Source of the DNA: an uncultured Clostridia bacterium
Lineage (GTDB): Bacteria > Bacillota > Clostridia > Christensenellales > Borkfalkiaceae
Direction of reading: 5' to 3'
Assembly: GCA_947174975.1 (NCBI GenBank)
Contig: CAMWLA010000092.1
Span: 1-5,132 of the forward strand
DNA length: 5,132 nucleotides
The notes beneath the pieces were generated by a model. It worked only from the letters and a program-made list of their open reading frames with translations, was not told the origin of the DNA and did not search any database. Position 1 is the first letter of the stretch. Each line of letters starts with the position of its first letter. This document shows, piece after piece, positions 4,399-5,132 of this stretch. A program made the position numbers and the translations under genes.

Positions 4399-5132
4399 AT
4401 CTCCTCCATATAATCGGGGTGAAGAATCGCCTTGTCCGCATACGGAGTTACGGCTATTTTTACGCCCTTCAGCACTCTTACTTTTTCGCCTTTGCGTATC
4501 TCCAACTTGTCCGCCGTAAACACTTTTAATTTTTTGCTCTCGGCAACAGTATGTATTTTTACGAAAGTTTCTATTCGCGTTTCGTCAATAATTTTTTGCG
4601 CAGCGGTAAGCGGAATTACGCAGACGGGCTGCCCCAAATAATAAACCTTGTTTCCGCTGTCGAAAAACCCCGAAAGGCTTACGTTTTTTTCGTCCTTGCA
4701 AACCGTGCATGAAACTTCGGTCTTGTCCGTCTTTTTTAATTTTGCCGCGATTTTACGCGCGAAGATTATTAAAAGAAGCGCACCGAACAGAGGTATTCCT
4801 ATCGGCACCGAGGAAAGAACGAAGCCGCTCCCCGCGTCGTAGCTTATTCCCGCGAGCGAAAATATTCCTATCAAGGCACCACCTAAAAGCGCGGTAAACG
4901 CCAAAAACAGAGCAGTTAATTTAATGTATGCTTTAAAGCTTGTAAACTTGCCCGCAATAACGCAAATAATCAACCCCGATACTAATTTTATTAATACCGA
5001 CAGCACGCTGCCCAATTTGAAAAGCGGAAAAACCACCGCAAAGCAAGCGCCGAATACGGACGCTAAAAAAAGCCGGAAAATATGCGCGGGATTTTTGGCA
5101 ACTGCCTTTGCGCAATACAGCAGTGTAAAATC
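4392..5132 (-). CDS. spoIIGA: Sporulation sigma-E factor processing peptidase SpoIIGA, 5' end cut off by window edge
   Basis: The frame stays open from the window edge (first visible residues DFTLLYCAKAV) to TAG at 4394-4392, giving 246 residues; only a short N-terminal piece is missing. The internal GTG at 5036 is not the start, since conserved sequence continues upstream of it. SpoIIGA is a membrane-bound aspartic protease of the sporulation septum that cleaves pro-sigma-E in the mother cell after a signal from the forespore. Four hydrophobic segments are visible at about residues 18-36, 40-61, 68-95 and 104-125; with the missing N-terminal one this gives the family's five. The soluble domain carries the catalytic motif DSGN (158-161), with Asp158 as the active residue, and the conserved AILHP near the C-terminus (235-239). 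The region after DSGN is about 85 residues, shorter than in B. subtilis. It overlaps sigE by 7 nt. Its Spo0A-controlled promoter would lie outside the window. Confidence 0.95.
   Translation of the reverse strand, partial: DFTLLYCAKAVAKNPAHIFRLFLASVFGACFAVVFPLFKLGSVLSVLIKLVSGLIICVIAGKFTSFKAYIKLTALFLAFTALLGGALIGIFSLAGISYDAGSGFVLSSVPIGIPLFGALLLIIFARKIAAKLKKTDKTEVSCTVCKDEKNVSLSGFFDSGNKVYYLGQPVCVIPLTAAQKIIDETRIETFVKIHTVAESKKLKVFTADKLEIRKGEKVRVLKGVKIAVTPYADKAILHPDYMEEIC
4401..4407 (-). promoter_or_regulatory. Ribosome binding site of sigE inside the spoIIGA coding end
   Basis: GGAGGAG lies within the last codons of spoIIGA, just before the sigE ATG at 4398. The strong site inside the upstream gene, with the 7-nt stop/start overlap, supports coupled translation of SpoIIGA and pro-sigma-E. 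Confidence 0.85.

Noticed and set aside
4392..5036. SpoIIGA starting at the internal GTG at 5036
   Set aside because: The frame continues to the window edge and encodes family-like sequence (DFTLLYCAKAV and a membrane segment) upstream of that codon, so the true start is outside the window.

Overview
The window is an ordinary chromosomal stretch from an endospore-forming Firmicute of the class Clostridia, probably an uncultured gut-type lineage (inferred from protein character and moderate GC; no species is named). Every supported gene lies on the minus strand, so the biology reads from base 5132 down to base 1.

The right half is the classic spoIIG locus. It holds the membrane aspartic protease SpoIIGA (5' end cut by the window edge), its substrate pro-sigma-E (sigE, start overlapping the spoIIGA stop by 7 nt), and after a 53-nt gap the forespore sigma factor gene sigG. 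A hairpin terminator directly follows sigG. Together these carry the mother-cell and forespore stages of the sporulation sigma cascade: SpoIIGA removes the pro-sequence from sigma-E in the mother cell, and sigma-G acts later in the engulfed forespore.

The left half is a separate transcription unit. It starts at a near-consensus vegetative promoter (TTGACA, 17 nt, TATTAT) with possible operator repeats around the -10 and start point. It encodes a 677-residue receiver / HD-GYP / PAS-like / GGDEF protein in which both the c-di-GMP phosphodiesterase and the diguanylate cyclase motifs look intact. A 116-residue histidine phosphotransfer (HPt) protein follows 24 nt downstream. No histidine kinase is visible, so the pair looks like the output end of a phosphorelay whose kinase is elsewhere.

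Between the HPt stop codon and the leftmost gene lies a GC-richer, foldable intergenic element (about 190-300) that looks like a dispersed repeat or structured RNA. The leftmost gene, entering the window edge, is a small lysine/arginine-rich protein of unknown function with a strong ribosome binding site. I saw no tRNA, rRNA, CRISPR array, transposase or prophage gene. The most unusual items are the domain order and apparent dual activity of the c-di-GMP protein with its HPt partner, the element after the HPt gene, and the repeats at the promoter.
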